Assembly (NCBI GenBank): GCA_016709155.1
Contig: JADJEI010000001.1
Location: 62,001 to 126,000 of the forward strand
DNA from: Ignavibacteriales bacterium
Lineage (GTDB): Bacteria > Bacteroidota > Ignavibacteria > Ignavibacteriales > Ignavibacteriaceae
Reading direction: 5' to 3'
DNA: 64,000 nucleotides
The position numbers were made by a program, and so were the translations under genes. Each line of letters opens with the position of its first letter. Position 1 is the first letter of the stretch. This document shows, piece after piece, positions 45,804 through 54,994 of the stretch. The notes beneath the pieces were generated by a model that made no database searches, was not told where the DNA came from, and saw only the letters and a list, made by a program, of their open reading frames with translations.

Positions 45804-47372
45804 TTAATTTGCATAACTAATTTTTCTAACTTCACGGATTACAGTGACTTTAATCTGACCCGGATATTCCATTTCTGATTCTATTTTTGCAGCTATATCA
45901 TGAGCCAATTTCTCGGCAATAACGTCATCAATTTTTTCGTGTTCAACAACAACTCTAACTTCCCTGCCGGCTTGTATTGCATAAGTTTTTGCAACGCCGT
46001 CAAAAGTTTTGGCAAGTGCTTCAAGATTTTCTAAACGTTTAACATAGCTTTCTAGAGGCTCTCTCCTTGCGCCAGGGCGTGCACCACTTATTGCATCAGC
46101 CGACTGTACAAGGGCTGAAATCGGATGCTCCATCTCGATATCATCGTGGTGAGATCCTACTGCGTTAACAACTATTGGATGTTCTTTGAATTTTTTAGTC
46201 ATATCGTAACCAAGTAAGGCATGAGGACCTTCAAGACTTTTGTCAAGAGTTTTTCCAATATCGTGAAGCAAGCCTGCTCTTTTAGCAAGATTAATATCAA
46301 AGCCAAGTTCAGCAGCCATAATACCGGTTAAGTATGCTACTTCGACACTGTGCTGCAAAAGGTTTTGTCCATAGCTTGAACGGTATCTCATTTTTCCAAT
46401 ATGCTTAACTAATTCAGAATGCATGTTATGAATTCCAAGCTGCATAATTGTGTTTTCACCGTCACGTATCATTTCTTCTTCAAGTTCGATACGAACTTTT
46501 TCCACTACCTCTTCAATTCTGGCGGGATGAATCCTGCCATCTGTAATTAATCGTTCAAGAGAAACCCTTGCAACCTCACGGCGAAATTGATCGAAGGAAG
46601 AAAGAATGACTGCTTCGGGAGTATCATCAACTATTACGTCCACGCCCGTGGCACTTTCGAATGCACGGATGTTTCTACCCTCCTTACCGATAATTCGTCC
46701 CTTCATCTCATCATTCTGTATCTGCACAACAGACACGGTAGATTCGATTGAATGATCGGCAGCAGTTCTTTGAATTGCCTGTACAATAATTTTCTGTGCT
46801 TCTTTTTTAGCATCAATTTTAGATTTCTCATGAATCTCTTTAATCATCACAGAAGCATCAATTTTAGCTTGATTAACCAAATTCTCCATGAGCATTTTTC
46901 TTGCGTCCTCAGTGGTTAATCCTGAAAGTTTCTCAAGTCGTTCATTTTGCTCAGATTCTAATTTCTGAACATCTTTTGTCCGCTGATCAAGTTTTTTCTT
47001 AGCCTCAATTAAGTCTCTTTCGACAAATTTTAATTCTTTTTCTTTCTTCAAGGAAAGATCAAATTTCTTCTCTACATTTTCTTCGCGGGAGCTGATTTGT
47101 TTTTCGAGAGCAGAAATTTTCTGTCGTTTCTGGTTAATCTCGGAATCGAATTCAATTTTCTTTTTATACCATTCGTCTTTTACTTCGAGTAATTTTTCTC
47201 TTTTAATATTGTTTGCTTCTTTTTGTGCATCAGCAATTATTTGTTTGGCTCTCTCTTCAGCCGAACTAATACTTTTCTTTCCAACTTTATTATTAAATAT
47301 CCATCCAATAAAAAAGAACAATACCATCAGAGCGATAAGTACTGGAATAATAACAAGTAGTTCCAGTTGCAT
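45804..47372 (-). CDS. rny: Ribonuclease Y
   Basis: RNase Y is a membrane-anchored endoribonuclease that starts mRNA decay. The 522-residue protein has an N-terminal membrane helix (residues 5-25), a long charged coiled coil (about 40-175), a KH domain (about 215-270, with IIGKEGRNIRAFE) and an HD domain (about 335-430, with the metal pair in LLHDIGK and HHDDIEMEHPI). All domains are intact. It is the last gene of the block thrS to rny; a structured RNA lies between zapA and rny. Confidence 0.97.
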   Translation of the reverse strand: MQLELLVIIPVLIALMVLFFFIGWIFNNKVGKKSISSAEERAKQIIADAQKEANNIKREKLLEVKDEWYKKKIEFDSEINQKRQKISALEKQISSREENVEKKFDLSLKKEKELKFVERDLIEAKKKLDQRTKDVQKLESEQNERLEKLSGLTTEDARKMLMENLVNQAKIDASVMIKEIHEKSKIDAKKEAQKIIVQAIQRTAADHSIESTVSVVQIQNDEMKGRIIGKEGRNIRAFESATGVDVIVDDTPEAVILSSFDQFRREVARVSLERLITDGRIHPARIEEVVEKVRIELEEEMIRDGENTIMQLGIHNMHSELVKHIGKMRYRSSYGQNLLQHSVEVAYLTGIMAAELGFDINLAKRAGLLHDIGKTLDKSLEGPHALLGYDMTKKFKEHPIVVNAVGSHHDDIEMEHPISALVQSADAISGARPGARREPLESYVKRLENLEALAKTFDGVAKTYAIQAGREVRVVVEHEKIDDVIAEKLAHDIAAKIESEMEYPGQIKVTVIREVRKISYAN

Positions 47373-47406
47373 TTTTCCTCCGTTTATATTTTTAAGGAAT
47401 TATTAA

Positions 47407-47603
47407 ACGCATCTGTCAGCCCATGAGAAATAAGGAAAACCTTATTTAGTCAATGCGGGAATATCCTGAACGTTTTTTGCTTCCACCGTTTCGCCGAAGC
47501 GAAATCTCCGCAAGCGGAGTGAGGCCTGCAATAGGCGTTGAAAGTAATGCTCCCTTCTAGATAAGAGTTAGTTTTCCTATTTAGAACAGACTGACAGAGC
47601 GTA
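47407..47603 (-). ncRNA. ssrS: Probable 6S RNA (SsrS)
   Basis: The spacer between zapA and rny folds into one long interrupted hairpin of about 197 bases, the size of 6S RNA. The closing helix ACGC-TCTGTCAG pairs with CTGACAGA-T-GCGT. The next helix AATAGGAAAAC pairs with GTTTTCCTTATT. A large asymmetric inner region follows with GGGA/TCCC and AACG/CGTT pairs, then terminal hairpins CTCCGC-TT-GCGGAG and TTTCGC-TTCG-GCGAAA. A long stem with a central bubble near zapA is the 6S pattern. In Bacteroidetes 6S is also found in this location, as far as I recall. Direct proof would be a covariance-model match. Confidence 0.68.
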
Positions 47604-47614
47604 ATATTATTTAT

Positions 47615-47911
47615 TTAGGATGGAGTAGGCAGATCTTGTTCAGAAAAGAGAAGCTTTATTTTTTTAATTTTATCGGATGCTTGTATCAAAAATTCTCTGT
47701 TTTTATTTTTCTCAATGAACAAATCATAAGCAATATTCAGACATGCTATTATAGCAATCGTCTGAGGAGGTTGATCAGGCAGTTCATCTTTAGTTTCATC
47801 CATAACCTTATTAACATAAATCGCGAGTTCTTTAGCTATCTCCTCGTCTTCAACCAAAAGAGAATATTCTTTATCGAAAATTTTTATTTTGAGCTTCTTT
47901 TTATCCGTCAT
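47615..47911 (-). CDS. zapA: Cell division protein ZapA
   Basis: ZapA bundles FtsZ filaments. The 98-residue length, the start KKLKIKIFDKEYSLLVEDEE and the conserved pattern IAIIACLNIAYDLF followed by a charged coiled-coil tail match the family. It lies 30 bases downstream of the small coiled-coil gene and is followed by the structured RNA. Confidence 0.9.
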   Translation of the reverse strand: MTDKKKLKIKIFDKEYSLLVEDEEIAKELAIYVNKVMDETKDELPDQPPQTIAIIACLNIAYDLFIEKNKNREFLIQASDKIKKIKLLFSEQDLPTPS

Positions 47912-47941
47912 TTATACCAATTCCATCTTACGAACATTTTT

Positions 47942-48253
47942 TTAAGAACTTAAGTGATAATCAATTTTAGTAATCAGTTGTTTAATTTTATTCTTTAAGA
48001 TTTCTTTCTCCTCTACATTTAGATTTAATTTGTCAGAGTTTTCTTCAACTTCCGGCTTTTGTTCAAGCTGGCTTTCCAATTGAGCAATCCTCTGGTTCAA
48101 AAGGTTTTTTTCTTTTTTTAAAAGAAAAACAATATCCTCAAGTTCATTATTCCGATTTTTCAACTCTTCGAACTTATCTTTTACTGAAGAGGCTTGACTC
48201 TCAATAAAATTTAAGTCGCTTAAAATCATATCGTATTTTGTCAAATCCACCAA
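47942..48253 (-). CDS. Small coiled-coil protein, possible ZapB-like partner
   Basis: This is a 103-residue acidic protein that is almost entirely helical, with heptads in FEELKNRNNELEDIVFLLKK and LLNQRIAQLESQLEQ. It has no signal peptide. It lies one base after pheT and just before zapA. A coiled-coil protein in this place could be a ZapB-like partner of ZapA, but the sequence is too simple to prove homology. Confidence 0.7.
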   Translation of the reverse strand: MVDLTKYDMILSDLNFIESQASSVKDKFEELKNRNNELEDIVFLLKKEKNLLNQRIAQLESQLEQKPEVEENSDKLNLNVEEKEILKNKIKQLITKIDYHLSS

Positions 48254-48254
48254 A

Positions 48255-50663
48255 TTAGATTCCTCTTAATTGTGCTCTAAATTCTTTTTGAATCAAATTT
48301 ATTAATTGCGACCATTCTTTCTCTACTTCTTCATCTGTCAGCGTCCGTTCACCGCTGTAATATTCAAGTTGAACAGCCAGGGATTTTCTATTTTCACCTA
48401 AGCTTTTATTAGAGAATACATCAAATAATTTTACTGACTTTAACAGCTCAGAACTCTTTGACTGAATGAACTTTCTTAACTGTTCATAAGTAATAGAATC
48501 ATCTAAAATAAAAGCAAAATCTCTAACAACTTTTGGATACTTCAACGGCTCAGAATATTTTTTAGTATCTGCTTTGGCAAGCTTCAATTGCTTTATATCG
48601 AATTCAAAAGCAAATACATTTTGAGCAATACCAAATTGCTTTAAAATACTTTTTCTCACTCTTCCACCGGAGCCAATCTGATTATTCAGTATCGTTTTGC
48701 CAATGAACAAATCAAAGATTTCATTTCCAATCGCATAATAAACATCATTTAAAACATTGTCAAGTGAAAATTTAACTAAAAAACTATCAACTACTCCTTT
48801 AAGTGAATAAATATCGAAGAAATCTTCATCTGAATACCACTCTTTCAAACTGTTTCTGCCGGATAATAAAATTAGCAGCCTCTGTGATTCTGTAAAATCT
48901 TCAAAACTATTTATAGAATTTTTACCTTCACCTAAATTAAATACATCGCCAATCTCGAATACCGCTAAGTCCTTTTCGCCCAGATTATTATTCTTCCCGA
49001 CTATAGTTAGAGCACCCGGTAATAGCGATGTTCTTAAAAATTCCATGTCAAGATTTTGGGGATTTAACACTTTAATTTTTTGACCGGTTATGCTTGCGAC
49101 TTTTTCGCTTTGCAAAGGATTATTTATCATCTCGAATAATCCTAAAGAAGTACATACATTTCTGATTGAATCAGCGAAAGCTGTCTGGTCAATATTTTTT
49201 TTGAAAGAAAAAGATATTTTAGTTTCAGTTGGGATGTTATCGTAACCATTAATTCTTGCAATCTCTTCAATTACATCAATCTCCCTTTCGATATCGGGAC
49301 GGAAAGCAGGAACAATCAACTGAAGTGAATCATTATTCTCATTCAATATTTTAAATCCGAGATTTAGAACAATTTCGGTAATTCTTTTCGAAGCAATATC
49401 AAATCCAAGTATTCTTTTAACCTGACTAAATCTTAGTGTAACTTGTTTAAGCGGGATATTTACCGGATAGATATCAATTGAATGATTAAGAAGTTCGCCG
49501 CCGCTAATTTCAGAAATGAGTTGAACTGCTCGTTCTGAAGCCCAAACTGTTTGGTCAAAATTAGTCGTTCTTTCGAATCGGTACGATGCATCGGTACTTA
49601 AACCGAGCAGGCGTGAAGTTCTTCGAATACTCGAAGGATTAAAGTATGCACTTTCGATAAGAATATTTTTAGTAGCTGAGTTAATTTCAGAATTCTCCCC
49701 TCCCATAACTCCCGCTATAGCGATTGGTTTTGCTGCGTCGCAGATTAATAAAGTATTTTCCGGCAGATCGCGTTCTTTCGAATCAAGCGTAATAAATTTT
49801 GATTTTGCTTCAGTACTTCTAACAATGATTTTTTTCCCTTCGAGCCTGTCAAGATCAAAAGCATGCAGTGGCTGCCCGCATTCATACATCACAAAATTAG
49901 TCACATCAACTATATTGTTTATCGGGCGCAAACCAATCTTTGTTAATCTGTTTTTTAACCATTCCGGTGAATCTTTGACATCAACGTTAAGTACGATTCG
50001 TGAGGAATATCGGGGACAGTTCTTCTGATCCTCAATAATTATTTCGGCAACAGAAGATGATTCTTTTGTTGATTCATTTAATTTTATTGAAGGAATTTTT
50101 AATTCAAGATTGAACAAAGCAGCAAGGTCGCGAGCTACCCCGATATGAGAAAGTGCATCCGGACGGTTGGGTGTGATTGCAATATCAAGTATCACATCAT
50201 TCAGCCCAAGAGCATCAGAGATTGGAGTTCCTTCTTTAACTGAATTATCAAGAACCATTATGCCGGAATGATCATTACTGATTAGAAGCTCATTCTCCGA
50301 GCAAATCATTCCGAAGGACTCAACACCTCTTAACTTTGCTTTAGAGATTTTGTATCCACCGTTTGGAATTATAGTTCCGATGGGTGCGAAAACTATTTTT
50401 TGATCAGCTTCAACATTTGGAGCGCCGCAGACAACCTGAAGAATATTTTTTCCATCGCTTACCTTGCATAATGAAAGCTTGTCTGCATTCGGGTGCTTTG
50501 TCTTTTCAAGTACCGAAGCAACAATAAAATCTTTATATATTTCTCTTTCATTTATAACGTCCTCAACTTCGAGACCGGACATATTTAAGGTACTAATAAT
50601 TTGATCAACAGGAATACCTTTGAGGTCAATGTAATCAGCGAGCCAATTTAAAGATATTTTCAA
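48255..50663 (-). CDS. pheT: Phenylalanyl-tRNA synthetase beta subunit
   Basis: The beta subunit edits and binds tRNA-Phe in the alpha2-beta2 enzyme. The 802-residue length is standard. The tRNA-binding domain (about 40-150) includes HPNADKLSLCKV, followed by B3/B4 editing and B5 domains with AITPNRPDALSHIG, then the catalytic-like core and a C-terminal FDX-ACB anticodon domain with YSGERTLTDEEV. It is cotranscribed after pheS (14-base gap). Confidence 0.97.
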   Translation of the reverse strand: MKISLNWLADYIDLKGIPVDQIISTLNMSGLEVEDVINEREIYKDFIVASVLEKTKHPNADKLSLCKVSDGKNILQVVCGAPNVEADQKIVFAPIGTIIPNGGYKISKAKLRGVESFGMICSENELLISNDHSGIMVLDNSVKEGTPISDALGLNDVILDIAITPNRPDALSHIGVARDLAALFNLELKIPSIKLNESTKESSSVAEIIIEDQKNCPRYSSRIVLNVDVKDSPEWLKNRLTKIGLRPINNIVDVTNFVMYECGQPLHAFDLDRLEGKKIIVRSTEAKSKFITLDSKERDLPENTLLICDAAKPIAIAGVMGGENSEINSATKNILIESAYFNPSSIRRTSRLLGLSTDASYRFERTTNFDQTVWASERAVQLISEISGGELLNHSIDIYPVNIPLKQVTLRFSQVKRILGFDIASKRITEIVLNLGFKILNENNDSLQLIVPAFRPDIEREIDVIEEIARINGYDNIPTETKISFSFKKNIDQTAFADSIRNVCTSLGLFEMINNPLQSEKVASITGQKIKVLNPQNLDMEFLRTSLLPGALTIVGKNNNLGEKDLAVFEIGDVFNLGEGKNSINSFEDFTESQRLLILLSGRNSLKEWYSDEDFFDIYSLKGVVDSFLVKFSLDNVLNDVYYAIGNEIFDLFIGKTILNNQIGSGGRVRKSILKQFGIAQNVFAFEFDIKQLKLAKADTKKYSEPLKYPKVVRDFAFILDDSITYEQLRKFIQSKSSELLKSVKLFDVFSNKSLGENRKSLAVQLEYYSGERTLTDEEVEKEWSQLINLIQKEFRAQLRGI

Positions 50664-50677
50664 TTCTTAATTCTCAA

Positions 50678-51688
50678 TTAAAATTGTTTTAGAAATCTGA
50701 TGTCATTTTCAAAAAATATTCTTATATCGGAAATGCCATATTTCAATAATGCTGTTCTTTCGATACCCATTCCAAAGGCATAACCGGAATATTTTTCGGG
50801 ATCATAACCAACGTGTTTAAATACATTCGGATCAACCATTCCGCAGCCTAATATTTCTAACCAGCCACTGTTCTTACAAATCTTACACCCATGCCCATTA
50901 CATAAATAACATGTAATATCCATCTCAGCACTTGGTTCGGTGAAAGGAAAAAAGCTCGGTCTGAAACGATACTTTAAATCTTCACCGTAAAACTGTTTTG
51001 CGAATGCGACGAGCGTGCCTTTCAATTCAGCAAAAGTAACATTTGTATCAACATACAATCCTTCCACCTGATGAAACATGCAATAGCTTCTTGCGCTGAC
51101 AGCTTCATTGCGATAGACCCTTCCCGGCATAATTGCTCTTACGGGGGGCTGCATAGATTCCATAACACGTATCTGTACAGGCGATGTGTGAGTGCGAAGC
51201 AAATAATCTTTGCTTAAAAAGAATGTGTCCTGCATATCCCTTGCCGGATGATCGAAAGGAAAATTTAATGCTTCAAAATTGTAGTAATCTGATTCTAATT
51301 CAGGACCTTCAAAAACAGAAAATCCAATACTTTTGAAAATAGATTTTATTTCATCGAGAGTTTGAGTAAGTAAATGTTTACTGCCGATGATTCTATTCTT
51401 GCCGGGAAGAGTAAGATCAATTTTCTCCGAAATGCTTTCAGTTTTTGATTCGAGATTATTTTTTAAGCTTGATAAGGAAACTTCAACTTTGTTTCTAAGT
51501 TCGTTAAGTAATTTACCCGCTTCAGGTTTTTCTTCTTTAGAAATAGTTTTTAATTCATTAAATAAATTTGAAACTAATCCGCTGCGGCTTAGATATTTTA
51601 TTTTTATTTCTTCGAGGTGTTTAAGGTCTTTAATGGCGGAAGTATCTTCGTCAAATTGATTGAGGAGAGATGTAATTTTATTCTTCAT
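50678..51688 (-). CDS. pheS: Phenylalanyl-tRNA synthetase alpha subunit
   Basis: The alpha subunit holds the catalytic site for phenylalanylation. It has 336 residues from the ATG at 51688; a TTG at 51727 would place the start inside a hairpin and is rejected. It has an N-terminal coiled coil, then the class II motifs with HPARDMQDTFFL, RTHTSPVQIR, the FHQVEGLYVD motif 2 loop and GFGMGIERTALLKYG at motif 3. The block order is rplT-pheS-pheT. Confidence 0.96.
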   Translation of the reverse strand: MKNKITSLLNQFDEDTSAIKDLKHLEEIKIKYLSRSGLVSNLFNELKTISKEEKPEAGKLLNELRNKVEVSLSSLKNNLESKTESISEKIDLTLPGKNRIIGSKHLLTQTLDEIKSIFKSIGFSVFEGPELESDYYNFEALNFPFDHPARDMQDTFFLSKDYLLRTHTSPVQIRVMESMQPPVRAIMPGRVYRNEAVSARSYCMFHQVEGLYVDTNVTFAELKGTLVAFAKQFYGEDLKYRFRPSFFPFTEPSAEMDITCYLCNGHGCKICKNSGWLEILGCGMVDPNVFKHVGYDPEKYSGYAFGMGIERTALLKYGISDIRIFFENDIRFLKQF

Positions 51689-51710
51689 ATCACATAAGTT
51701 TAAAGAAATG

Positions 51711-51742
51711 CCCTCCTCATTCTGCAATGAAAACGAGGAGGG
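51711..51742 (-). terminator. Hairpin between rplT and pheS (terminator or attenuator)
   Basis: CCCTCCTC (51711-51718) and GAGGAGGG (51735-51742) form a perfect 8-bp stem with a 16-base loop, ending about six bases past the rplT stop. The run after it on the minus strand, CATTTCTTTAAA, is only partly U-rich, so readthrough into pheS is likely. It may set the relative level of ribosomal protein and synthetase transcripts. Confidence 0.55.
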
Positions 51743-51748
51743 TAAAAA

Positions 51749-52096
51749 TTAGTTTAAAGAAAACTTAACTAATTCAGCAAAGGAGCCGGGATTTTCGGCA
51801 GCGATGCTTGCAAGCACTTTACGGTTCACGTCAATTCCCTTTTGATCCATTGCATGAATCAATTTAGAATAAGTAGTTCCATTTAAGCGAGCAGCAGCAT
51901 TTATCCTGACAATCCACAACTGTCTGAAAGTTCTTTTCTTTAATTTACGATCACGGTAAGCATGGGTTAGAGCTTTTTCGACATGATTTTTAGCAATCGT
52001 AAATACATTTTTCCTTGCACCCCAATAGCCTTTGGCAAGTTTTAATATATTCTTACGTTTTCTGTGAGACGCAACTTTGTTTTTTGATCTTGGCAT
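51749..52096 (-). CDS. rplT: 50S ribosomal protein L20
   Basis: This is a 115-residue basic protein. It starts [25 protein letters not shown] and includes the [19 protein letters not shown] region (here [16 protein letters not shown]), both diagnostic of L20. Length is normal. It lies in the standard infC-rpmI-rplT order, 17 bases after rpmI, where L20 represses its own operon in other bacteria. Confidence 0.97.
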   Translation of the reverse strand: MPRSKNKVASHRKRKNILKLAKGYWGARKNVFTIAKNHVEKALTHAYRDRKLKKRTFRQLWIVRINAAARLNGTTYSKLIHAMDQKGIDVNRKVLASIAAENPGSFAELVKFSLN

Positions 52097-52113
52097 TTAT
52101 CTATCCTCTTTCC

Positions 52114-52305
52114 TTATTGTAACATTCTTTCGACACGTTTCTCTTCAGCTTTAGATACTAAAGTAGCCTGTCGAAGATTTCTTTTTCGTTTAGTTGATTT
52201 AGAAGAAAGGATGTGGCTTTTGTAAGCTTTTTTCCTTTTAAATTTTCCTGATGCAGTTTTTCTAAATGTTTTACCTGCACCACTGTTGCTCTTCATCTTT
52301 GGCAT
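52114..52305 (-). CDS. rpmI: 50S ribosomal protein L35
   Basis: This is a 63-residue basic protein. It starts [23 protein letters not shown] and carries [17 protein letters not shown], the L35 pattern. It lies three bases after infC and 17 bases before rplT, the classic operon order. Confidence 0.96.
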   Translation of the reverse strand: MPKMKSNSGAGKTFRKTASGKFKRKKAYKSHILSSKSTKRKRNLRQATLVSKAEEKRVERMLQ

Positions 52306-52308
52306 ATT

Positions 52309-52860
52309 CTATCCTATTTTATTTTGAACTTTTTTAGATTTAATCTTTCCAATTGGAACAAGAAGCAATCCCATGCTCCTGCCTTCCATTTTAGGTTCAA
52401 CTTCAACTTTTGAAGCTTCTTTGGTTCTTTCTATAAAGCGATCCAATAATTCCTTACCTTTTTCCTGGTAAGCCATTTCACGACCTTTAAAGATAACAAC
52501 AACTTTAACTTTGTTTCCTTCTTCAAGAAAATTAATTGCATGTTTTACTTTAAAGTCAAAATCATGAACATCAGTATTTGGATGAAGCCTGATTTCTTTA
52601 AGCAGTGAAACCACTTGATTTTTTTTCTGGATCTTATCTCTTTTTTGCTGCTCAAACCTAAACTTACCATAATTTATTATTTTACAAACAGGCGGCACAG
52701 CTTGAGGAGCAATCTCGACTAAATCAGAACCTCTTTCATCAGCTAATCTTAACGCATCTCGAACAGTATAAATACCGAGCTGCGATCCATCAATATCTAT
52801 TACCCGAACACGAGGAGATCTTATCTCCTCATTTATGCGAATGCTGTCTTTTTGAGCGAT
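52309..52860 (-). CDS. infC: Translation initiation factor IF-3, starting at AUC
   Basis: IF-3 keeps ribosomal subunits apart and checks start codons. The open frame upstream of the first usual start codon (GTG at 52698) continues with RINEEIRSPRVRVIDIDGSQLG, the conserved IF-3 N-terminal domain, so the true start lies further up. The only good candidate is ATC at 52860-52858, six bases after an AGAGAGG ribosome site. An in-frame TAA lies just before it, and no ATG, GTG or TTG occurs in between. The resulting 183 residues match the family length. Rare AUU/AUC starts in infC allow IF-3 to repress its own translation in E. coli, and the same control is likely here. Confidence 0.93.
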   Translation of the reverse strand: MAQKDSIRINEEIRSPRVRVIDIDGSQLGIYTVRDALRLADERGSDLVEIAPQAVPPVCKIINYGKFRFEQQKRDKIQKKNQVVSLLKEIRLHPNTDVHDFDFKVKHAINFLEEGNKVKVVVIFKGREMAYQEKGKELLDRFIERTKEASKVEVEPKMEGRSMGLLLVPIGKIKSKKVQNKIG

Positions 52861-52875
52861 TAGAAACCTCTCTAA

Positions 52876-54825
52876 TTATTTAGAAATATATTTACTATTA
52901 ATTTCTTCTCTGATCTTTTCAGAAAAGTCTTTCAAAGTGAAAGAACCAAGATCGCCTTTCTTGTGCTGTCGAACCGAAATTGTATTTGAACTCTGTTCTT
53001 TTTCACCAAGGATTATCATATACGGAATTTTAGTGGTTTCAGCTTCTCTTATTCTATAACCAATCTTTTCGTTTCTATCATCAAGCTCAACTCTGAAGCC
53101 GCTTGCTTTCAATTCATTAAAAACCTTAAGCGAATATTCGGAAAAATTTTGTGAAATAGGAAGAACAATTAATTGAACAGGCGCTAACCACAATGGAAAC
53201 TCACCTGCAAAGTGCTCTATCAACACTCCAATAAATCTTTCAAGCGAACCAAACGGAGCGCGGTGAATAACTACAGGTCTATGTTTTTGTCCGTCATTTC
53301 CAATATATTCAAGATTAAATCTTTCAGGCATGACATAGTCAATCTGTACAGTTCCCAATTGCCATTTGCGCCCGAGAGCATCTTTTACCATAAAATCAAT
53401 TTTAGGTCCATAAAAAGCTGCTTCACCTTCAGCAATATAATAATCTAATTTCATTAAATCAGCAGCTTCTTTAATCTCCTGCTGAGCTTTTTCCCAAAGA
53501 GCAACATCACCGCCATACTTTTCAAGATTATTATCACGGAAAGACAGTTGTGTTGTAAAATCTTTAAAACCCATTTGAGCGAATACAACCTGAATCAATT
53601 CGATAACATTGCAAACTTCATCTTTCAATTGATCCTGCCGTACAAAAATATGCGAGTCATCTACCGAAAAAGAACGCACACGGGTAAGCCCATTTAATTC
53701 TCCCGATTGCTCGTAACGATAAACAGTCCCAAACTCTGCATAACGAATCGGAAGATCTTTATAGCTCCTGGGTTTTGAAGCATAAATTTGAAAGTGATGA
53801 GGGCAGTTCATCGGCTTCAATAAATATTCTTCTTTGTCACCTTCAAGTTTTATCGGAGGAAACTGACTGTCTTTGTAATACGGGTAATGCCCGCTGGTTT
53901 TGTAAAGATTTATATTCCCGATATGCGGAGTAATTACGGGGAGGTAATTTCTTTTCCTTTGCTCTTCTCTTAAATAATTTTCGAGAGTCTCGCGGAGTAT
54001 AGTTCCTTTTGGAAGCCAAATTGGCAAGCCGCTTCCAACAGTATTGGTTATAAGAAATAATTCTAATTCCTTGCCAAGTTTTCTGTGATCTCTCTTCTTT
54101 GCTTCTTCAAGTCTGAATAAATAATCATCAAGCATCTTCTTTTTCGGGAAGGAAATGCCGTAAATTCTTTGAAGCTGTTTATTCTTTTCGTCCCCCCTCC
54201 AATATGAACCCGAAACACTAAGAAGTTTTACGAATTTAATTTTGCCGGCTGAAGGAAGGTGGGGACCTGTGCAAAGATCGGTAAAGCCGCCTTCTTTATA
54301 GATAGATATTTTCTCGGAAGTCTCATCAATTTCAGAAAGAATTTCTAATTTATAATTATCGCCTTTTTCTTTGAAAAAATTTACAGCTTCCGCTTTTGAA
54401 AGTTCCTGCCGGTTGAAATGTTCATCCTTCTTAGATATCTCAATCATCTTATCTTCAATAACTTTAAGTTCATTTTCAGAAAGATGAGTATTTATATCAA
54501 TATCATAATAGAAGCCTGATTCGATTGCCGGACCAACACCAAATTTTGCTTCGGGATATAATTCCTGAATGGCATGAGCCATTAAATGAGAAGTCGAATG
54601 CCAGTAAACATGCTTACCGTCCGGGTCATCAAAAGTTAAGAATAGTATTTTTGCGTCTTCGTTTATTGGTGAATGCAAGTCTTTAACAATACCATTAACT
54701 TTAACTGAAAGAACATCATCAGCTAATCGGGAAGAGATTGATTTAGCAATCTCATAAGCAGTAGTTCCGGCTGCGAATTCTTTTTCGTTACCGTCAGGAA
54801 ATAATATTTTAATTTTATCGTTCAT
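52876..54825 (-). CDS. thrS: Threonyl-tRNA synthetase
   Basis: ThrS charges tRNA-Thr. It has 649 residues from the ATG at 54825; a TTG at 54888 adds 21 residues not typical of the family. The TGS domain (1-60), editing domain with HSTSHLMAHAIQELYP (near 80), catalytic core with MNCPHHFQIY, GTVYRYEQSGELNGLTRVR and the C-terminal anticodon domain are all present. It is the first gene of the block running to rny, with infC 15 bases downstream. Confidence 0.97.
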   Translation of the reverse strand: MNDKIKILFPDGNEKEFAAGTTAYEIAKSISSRLADDVLSVKVNGIVKDLHSPINEDAKILFLTFDDPDGKHVYWHSTSHLMAHAIQELYPEAKFGVGPAIESGFYYDIDINTHLSENELKVIEDKMIEISKKDEHFNRQELSKAEAVNFFKEKGDNYKLEILSEIDETSEKISIYKEGGFTDLCTGPHLPSAGKIKFVKLLSVSGSYWRGDEKNKQLQRIYGISFPKKKMLDDYLFRLEEAKKRDHRKLGKELELFLITNTVGSGLPIWLPKGTILRETLENYLREEQRKRNYLPVITPHIGNINLYKTSGHYPYYKDSQFPPIKLEGDKEEYLLKPMNCPHHFQIYASKPRSYKDLPIRYAEFGTVYRYEQSGELNGLTRVRSFSVDDSHIFVRQDQLKDEVCNVIELIQVVFAQMGFKDFTTQLSFRDNNLEKYGGDVALWEKAQQEIKEAADLMKLDYYIAEGEAAFYGPKIDFMVKDALGRKWQLGTVQIDYVMPERFNLEYIGNDGQKHRPVVIHRAPFGSLERFIGVLIEHFAGEFPLWLAPVQLIVLPISQNFSEYSLKVFNELKASGFRVELDDRNEKIGYRIREAETTKIPYMIILGEKEQSSNTISVRQHKKGDLGSFTLKDFSEKIREEINSKYISK

Positions 54826-54994
54826 TATGTTTATTGTGACTTCTGAAAAATAATTTTCTAATCTTGAGTTACTCCACTGGCGATGCAATTAGAATCAAAT
54901 ACATAATCAATGGATTCCCGTTTCTGGGAAGACAACCTTACAATGACATCAAGCTTCTTTTTATAATAGAAATCATTCTTCAATGCGGGTCTAG
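54826..54994. other. Leader between tRNA-Val-like gene and thrS
   Basis: This is 169 bases without a gene. The open frame antisense to the tRNA here is not convincing. I see no T-box structure and no clear threonine leader; the region contains only a short imperfect palindrome GGGAAGACAACC near 54930. Confidence 0.4.
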
